The notes under the pieces are model-generated. The model had not been told where the DNA came from. It did no database searches and saw only the letters and a program-made list of their open reading frames with translations. 64,000 nt of DNA from Schistocerca nitens. Lineage: Eukaryota > Arthropoda > Insecta > Orthoptera > Acrididae. Shown here piece after piece: positions 58,650 to 64,000 of the stretch (position 1 is its first letter; each line of letters begins with the position of its first letter). The position numbers were made by a program, and so were the translations under genes. The DNA is taken from contig NC_064616.1 of NCBI RefSeq assembly GCF_023898315.1, positions 534,397,102 to 534,461,101 on the forward strand, read 5' to 3'.

Positions 58650-58862
58650 AATGGTGCAAATGGCTCTGAGCACTATGGGACTCAACTGCTGTGGTCATAA
58701 GTCCCCTAGAACTTAGAACTACTTAAACCGAACTAACCTAAGGACAGCACACAACACCCAGCCATCACGAGGCAGAGAAAATCCCTGACCCCGCCGGGAA
58801 TCGAACCCAGGAACCCGGGCGTGGGAAGCGAGAACGCTACCGCACGACCACGAGATGCGGGC
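58650..58862 (-). mobile_element. Mosaic tRNA-derived SINE nested in gypsy pol
   Basis: The minus-strand head at the right carries a B box (ggttcgattcc) and the gggtgttgtgt word typical of families C and D. The 3' half (ccttaggttagtt, then cccatagtgctcagagcc) is that of family A. Perfect 13-bp target duplications, gcaaagtaatcca, are at 58637-58649 and 58863-58875. It splits the region between RNase H and integrase. Confidence 0.95.
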
Positions 58863-58875
58863 GCAAAGTAATCCA

Positions 58876-59470
58876 TTAACTACCTTAAATTGTCCTTTCA
58901 CATCCTCTGACCGATTTAAGGCAAGCATAATTTGAGATATCTTGGCGTCCTTCTTCTGCTCAGCAGACAGATCCTGGAGTCCAGCAAGACAGTCACTATA
59001 TTCATCAAAGTCTTGATGGTCTTGCACAGGGTTTCTTGAGAGACAGTCAGCATCTTGATGTTTTCTTTCACTTTTGTACACTATGGTAATGTCATACACG
59101 TGAAGACGTAGTGCGAGTCGTCCTTTGGATCCTTAAGAGCTATCAACCAACAAAGGGAATGATGCTCTGTAACAACTGTGAATGGCCTTCCATAGAGATA
59201 CTGTCGAAATTTGCACATGGGCCAGATCACAGCAAGACATTCTCTTTCTGTAGTTGAGTAGTTTCTCTCGGCTTCTGTACGTGTTCTAGAAGCATAGGTT
59301 ATAACCTTCCCTTTTCCGTCCGATATTTGCACCAGAACAGCACCGACCCCATACCCACTGGCATCTGTGTGTAGTTCTGTAGGTGCTCTCTCATCATACA
59401 GACCAAGCACAGAGTCAGTCGTCAGAGCTTTTCGCAGCACATCGAAAGAATCCTGTTGAGCGCCACCCTA
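58876..59470 (-). pseudogene. Gypsy RNase H pseudogene
   Basis: The minus-strand frame 59081-59440 has ELHTDASGYGVGAVLVQ (first catalytic aspartate), STTERECLAVIW (catalytic glutamate) and VVTEHHSLCWL, where relatives have TDHHSL. The third catalytic aspartate is therefore a glutamate. The frame then shifts, and the rest reads YDITIVYKSERKHQDADCLS. The enzyme would remove RNA from the RNA-DNA hybrid. A TAG near 59469 separates it from the RT. Confidence 0.85.
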
Positions 59471-59499
59471 GATAAATTTAGCATCAGCTTTTAACAACT

Positions 59500-60555
59500 C
59501 TAGGAGTGGCCTGGCTTTGATACAAAAGTCTTTGATAAAACGAAAATACAAAAGTCTCTGATAAAACGATGATAATAAGAACATAATCCAAGGAAGCTTC
59601 TCACATATCTGATACTTTTAGGAATAGGAAATTCCGTTATACATCTCACCTTTTCTGGGTCTGTCCGCACACCTTCGTTTGACACAAGGTGTCGAAGTAT
59701 TTCGATTTCTTTTGCTCCAAAGATACACTTTCTTGGATTAAGTTTCAGTTCGGCTTGTTGGAGACACTTAAGAACGGCCCTCAGTCTTTTCATGTGTTTA
59801 TAAAATGGCTCTGAGAACACTATAATGTCATCTAAATAACAAAGACACATCGTCCACTTCAGGTGCCTTAGAAGATTATCCATCATTTGTTCAGAAGTTG
59901 CTGGTGCATTACACAAATCAAACGGCATTACCTTAAACTCATACAGGCCCTCAGGGGTGATGAATACAGTTTTCTCACGATCAGCCTCATCTACTTCGAT
60001 CTGCCAGTATCCCGAGTACATGTCCATAGTTGAGTAAAACATATCCTCCTTCAGACAATCTAGTGTGTCGTCAATTCGTGGAAGAGGGTAAACGTCCTCT
60101 TTAGTTATCTTCTTAAGCTTCCTGTAATCAACACAAAAGCGCCAACTGCCATCCTTCTTCCTGACGAGAACCAGTGGTGACGACCATGGGCTCTGCGAAG
60201 GCTGAATGATGTCATTCTTCATCATTTTCACTACCTCATCGCGAATTATTCGACGTTCCGTTGCTGACACACGGTATGCTCTCTGGCTTACTGGTTGATG
60301 GTCTCCAGTGCTAAACCGGTGCTTCACCATCGATTTATCTCATTTGCTCTTCACCTGTGGATTGAAGCATTTAGAGAACTCTTGAAGAGTGACAAGTAGC
60401 TCCTTCTGTTGTTCCTTACTGAGATCCGGTGACAGTCGAGATAGAAGATCTTGTCTCGTAGTGGTAGCGCCAATGTCGCCCACAAACTCGGCATGGGAGG
60501 CTTCTACGACGCTCATCTGTTCTGCAATTAATGGCTCAGCGTTTGCTACGCACAT
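59500..60555 (-). pseudogene. Gypsy reverse transcriptase pseudogene
   Basis: The frame 59500-60330 holds the RT core: SPWSSPLVLVRKKDGSWRFC, VDYRKLKKITKEDVYPLPRI, STMDMYSGYWQIEVDEAD (motif A), FDLCNAPATSEQMM (motif B) and CYLDDIIVF (motif C, both aspartates intact). A TGA at 60340-60342 cuts it from the upstream segment in the same frame (60343-60555). Near the C-terminus a 26-bp tandem duplication (about 59518-59570) shifts the frame after RFIRDFC. Confidence 0.9.
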
Positions 60556-60597
60556 GCGTCTTGGAAGGATCTGCGGTTCTCGGCAACAGTTAACTAT

Positions 60598-61146
60598 TCA
60601 CAATTCACCGAATCCGTTCTGAAACGAGACAACAGATGCTGAGATGACCAGGTTATTCTTCAGTGGTCTGCTTTTCGTGCATTCCCCAACAAAATCCATG
60701 GGTTGATGCATGGCATGACACATGACAGCTACCTTTCTAGCGCTCACTGCAGGAATGATCACTTCATCCAGCGTACATAGTCTCCACACACTCGGATGCG
60801 CATCTTTCTGTCCACAGTATCTCATCTCGTCTAGAATAATCTTCCTGCGACCACACTCTATAATTTCTTGAGAAGCTTTCAAAAAGTCCCATCCGAGAAT
60901 GACGTCGTGGCTACACTCTTGTAAGACGATGGATTCTAAGGGTTGTATATGGCCAGTTATACCTACACGAATGACACATCTTCCGGTAGGTTTTTCATAT
61001 TTTCCATTAGCCACCTTCAAAATAGATGTTTTGCTGGCGACGAATACGCTTTTCTGCAACTGGCGACAGTACTTCTCCGAAATGACTGAATATGATGCTC
61101 CAGAGTCCACAAGAGCTTGGGCTGGTCGGTCATCGATGAGGATATC
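60598..61146 (-). pseudogene. Gypsy aspartic protease region
   Basis: The minus strand shows VDSGASYSVIS, the active-site aspartate motif of retroviral-type proteases, and HDVILGWDFL, the conserved ILG-DFL block. The protein would cut the Gag-Pol precursor. The open stretch of 170 codons is intact for the protease fold. It ends at 60598, and the link to the RT frame is broken near 60560-60600. Confidence 0.85.
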
Positions 61147-61406
61147 GACGTAGTTTCCTATAATTTTTGTAGTGATTGACGGCGGAGGATTTTTCTCTTT
61201 GGCGGTCTCACCTCCAAGGAAGGTCGCACAATTTAGTTTTCCAGGTTGCGGCGGCTAAGTGATCGGCTGGAGCTTCTAAACGGCGATGGAGACCTTTATC
61301 GGCGAGTTGGAGAGCACCCTCTCCAGCGGCTAGCTTGCGGCGATGGTGACCTACGTCGTCCTGTACCCACATCTTCTTGTTCATCTTCGTCGCCCGGGAG
61401 TTAGTG

Positions 61407-62352
61407 TTAGCTAAGATCGGTCTGCTGTCCTCTGGCGCGGGCGTCATCAAATAACCGCCGCCTTTTTCGACAATAGCGCACCACCTGTCCCGGGCGTCCG
61501 CAGTGGAAACATACTGGTTGGTTATCCTGGGTCCTCCAGACGTCAGTCTTCCTTGGTGCCCAAACAGGTTCCTCATGCATCATTGTAGAAACGTAACTCC
61601 GCCTGGGTATCGACTTTTTCACCGTTTTAAAGGGAAATGAACGGCGAGAGATTGGGTTCAATGTCTGTTCCACTTCCTCCCTTATGATCTCTTGAAGCGT
61701 CTCGGTTTCTTGCTCGCCGTGCAATCCAAGTGCCTTCTGAACTTCCTCTCTCACTATCTGACGAAGAACACTTGTGAAATCAGTTGCTTCCTCCATCACA
61801 GACTACGACGTTTGGAAGCTTTTCAAATTTCTTGCGTGTAATTCTTTTTTGGTGCATTGTCTCCATATACTGGCACCATTTTATGAAGTCGTTTGCTGCC
61901 GAAACCTCCTTCAGGGGTAGGGCTTGATACATGTCCTCAGCAACACCCTTCATGAGATGTGCAACCTTATCTTCCTCCTTCATTCTAGGATCCACTATTT
62001 TACACAGCTCGAAGACGTCTTGTATGTAGGATCCTGTAGTTTCTCCTGGACGCTGTGCCCTGCACTTTAATTTATCTTCAGCCTTGCACTTCTGTCGTTG
62101 TGTGTCGCCGAAATACTTGCGCAGTTCCGCCTGGAATACTTCCCAGCTTGTCAACTTCTCCTCGTTGTTCTCATACCATTGCTTGACAGTGCCCTCCAAG
62201 TAGAAAAATACATTAGCCAAACACACGATGTCATCCCATTTGTTAAATTTTGCTACACGCTCATATACCATCAGCCACATGTTTGGATCTTGGCCATCGC
62301 CACCAGAGAACACGGAATGATGGCTCATGTGATGGCACACAGTTGCTGTCAT
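61407..62352 (-). pseudogene. Gypsy gag pseudogene
   Basis: The first ATG after the 5' LTR and leader is at 62352, starting MTATVCHHMSHHSVFSGGDG. The gag core contains KFNKWDDIVCLANVFFYLEG and WEVFQAELRKYFGD. A frameshift near 61790 leads to the second part with FTSVLRQIVREEVQKALGL and the zinc knuckle CFHCGRPGQVVRYC (61470-61511). The knuckle's histidine is replaced by glutamine (CAG), so metal binding is doubtful. Gag would package the element RNA. Confidence 0.85.
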
Positions 62353-62526
62353 CGTAATGTCCTCTTCTTCTTCTGTCTCCGATAGATTGCAATCTGTTGA
62401 ATATGGCTGGAACACGGGTTTCTCGCCACGTAAACGGCGCCTCTGTCGTGGCCTGATGGGAGCCACTGTGTCGTCGATAATGTGCGGTATCACATTTTTC
62501 AATACCCAGCGCCTCCACCAGAAAAA

Positions 62527-62845
62527 TGTCACGTAGTCGAAGGTGTAATTAGATGAATGACGAACACTAACTTCACTTAATGAAGGTTTATTCAGCACTT
62601 GCACATACAAGAGCGCGGAGCGAACTGCCCTCGGCCAGAACACATTCGGTATATATACAGCTACAGAACATTCCAGTACAATGATTCTTGCCATTTGTGG
62701 ATACTTCTAGAAGTTACTCGAACCGAATACAGAAATTAAAATGTTTCAATGTAGATGAGTTTTGAAATGACGACCCTCCATGCAACAATCTACTATAATA
62801 ACCACTACACTATGGCGACTGCTCCACTCGGCTTCTTCTGCAACA
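62527..62845 (-). repeat. 5' LTR of the gypsy element
   Basis: Homologous to 57002-57320. In element orientation it starts TGTTGCAGAAG at 62845 and ends GACA at 62527. A tatatatac TATA-like word lies near 62655. Inside it the sequence TTTTTCTGGTGGAGGCGC leads to gag and may hold the primer-binding site; the tRNA was not identified. Confidence 0.9.
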
Positions 62846-62849
62846 ATAT

Positions 62850-63200
62850 TCAATGTTAACAAGTACAAGCAAGAAATCCAGTCTCCACATTTCATCATTT
62901 CATCGCAATATAGCAATTGACTGCAGAAGAAAAGCAATAAAATAATCACTGTTCCAGCATACCAAACCAAGACTTCATAAATTCATGGAGTGATATAGGT
63001 ATTAAGATTCACAGAGTTGTTTTATTTCCGCATAATGTACTAGTTGTGATTCACTGTGCCCTCGTGTACGAGAAAGATTAATGAGTGGCTGAGACACAGT
63101 CTCCACATGAAATAACTATAGGCATCTTAGCATAGCAATACCAGTATGAAACTCATCAACATTAACAACAGTAAATGCACTCAGTGAAAATTCTCTTCCT
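62850..63200. other. Non-coding stretch
   Basis: AT-rich DNA without features, leading into the tandem repeat. Confidence 0.5.
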
Positions 63201-64000
63201 TTGTTGAAAGAAAACCACATATCATGACATCCTCACCGTCTACAAATCTATACTAATAATACAACTGAAAATACGTCATATCTGTCTATTTGAACATACC
63301 GATCTTCAAAACTACGGAACTAATAATGTAGGTGTTTTCACAGGTAACTTGAGCGTAACATGGGGTAAAATACAGGTTTCATTTCATCAAAAATGACAGA
63401 AAAAATACATATCGTAATTTACAGTTGGATGCAAAAGTGTCGTGTCTGTCTCTTAGAGCACGCTAATCTCCAAAATGACTAGACGAATTTTCGTTGTGTT
63501 TTTCACATGTAACTTGAGCGTAGCTTTGGGGGACGTATGGGCCCCGTTTCATAAAAACTGACTATAGAAAAAATTCATAACGTAACTTTCAGTTTTATTT
63601 AAAACCGTCGTGCGTGTCTGCTTGTACACGTTAAACTACTAGACGAATTTTCACGAAGTTTTCACTGGTAACTTACGCGAAGCTTGAGACACTACAGGCT
63701 TTTTATCATCAAAATCGGATCACTGAAAAAACAGATATCATGACCTAAAATTTTATCTAAATCTCTGCTCTCTGTCTGTTTGTATGTTTGAATAAGGTAA
63801 TCTCCAAAAGTACTGGACGAATTTTCGTGGGGTTTTCACAAGTAAGTCGAGCATAGCTTTGGACAATGAATAGATTTTATTTATTAAAAATCAGATAAAG
63901 GAAAAAAAGATGCCGCAATTTAAAATTTTACTGAAAATATTCTCCTCAGATTAATAGTTCGGATGTTTTATCATCACACAAAGAACCAACAGATGGCGCT
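63200..64000 (+). repeat. Degenerate tandem repeat, about 165-bp unit
   Basis: Related phrases (act-gacgaattttc, then gtttttcac, gtaact-gag-gtagctt, then atcaaaa-t-a, then ctgtctgt) recur with anchor words at about 63311, 63478, 63637 and 63811. Spacings are 167, 159 and 174 bases. The array is cut by the window edge. Confidence 0.75.

Larger units (their letters stand above)
57002..62845 (-). mobile_element. Ty3/gypsy retrotransposon with both LTRs
   Basis: Both 319-bp LTRs are present (57002-57320 and 62527-62845), each starting TG and ending CA in element orientation. A 4-bp duplication, atat, flanks the element (56998-57001 and 62846-62849). Gag, protease, RT, RNase H and integrase follow in that order on the minus strand. 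The copy is dead through several stops and shifts, and holds a SINE at 58650-58862. Confidence 0.9.

Noticed and set aside
63200..64000. CRISPR-like array
   Set aside because: Units are long, diverged and without spacers, and the DNA is eukaryotic.

Overview
This is a repeat-rich animal nuclear DNA window, most likely from an orthopteran insect. The combination of tRNA-headed SINEs, an RTE-type LINE whose 3' end is a (CAA) run, and Tc1-like transposons matches what I recall of Schistocerca (locust) genomes. That assignment is recognition from memory, not a search. There is no bacterial gene organisation, and no multi-exon host gene could be supported. Nearly everything that codes is a transposable element, alive or decayed.

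Layout. 1-10,000: mostly AT-rich non-coding DNA with a LINE edge fragment, two small CR1/L2-like LINE 3' fragments, degenerate minisatellites (2.57-4.93 kb), a perfect 40-bp hairpin (6.16 kb) and dinucleotide runs. 10,000-16,500: a 5S rRNA-derived SINE, two Tc1-like transposase relics and tRNA-type SINEs. 16,500-21,000: a decayed Ty3/gypsy element read on the minus strand, with a nested SINE. 22,400: a possible signal-peptide exon. 23,000-27,050: a decayed CR1/L2-like LINE on the minus strand, with a nested SINE. 28,269-33,000: three Tc1/mariner-superfamily elements in a row; the first is complete apart from one stop codon. 34,100-36,400: a tRNA-armed foldback, then an AT-rich island with unusual ORF fragments, including a virus-like zinc-ribbon relic. 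38,726-42,222: a full-length RTE-like LINE with a perfect 12-bp target duplication and a SINE nested inside. 44,159-47,690: a second gypsy relic, split by a truncated copy of the same RTE-like LINE. 48,223-54,850: a three-layer nest in which a Penelope-like element holds a tRNA-Gly-like SINE, and that SINE holds a nearly intact Tx1/L1-type LINE. 54,950-56,807: another LINE with a nested SINE. 57,002-62,845: a Ty3/gypsy element with both 319-bp LTRs, a 4-bp target duplication and a nested SINE. 63,200-64,000: tandem repeats of about 165 bp that run off the window.

How the parts relate. Autonomous elements (LINEs, gypsy, Tc1-like) could once have supplied their own enzymes. The SINEs depend on LINE machinery and have landed repeatedly inside older elements, so nesting gives a relative age order. 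The youngest insertions appear to be the SINEs with perfect 11-14 bp duplications, the RTE-like LINE and the Tx1-type LINE. The gypsy element at 57 kb is older, since its LTRs differ at roughly 46 of 319 positions by hand count. No copy seen here has a fully open reading frame for all the functions it needs.
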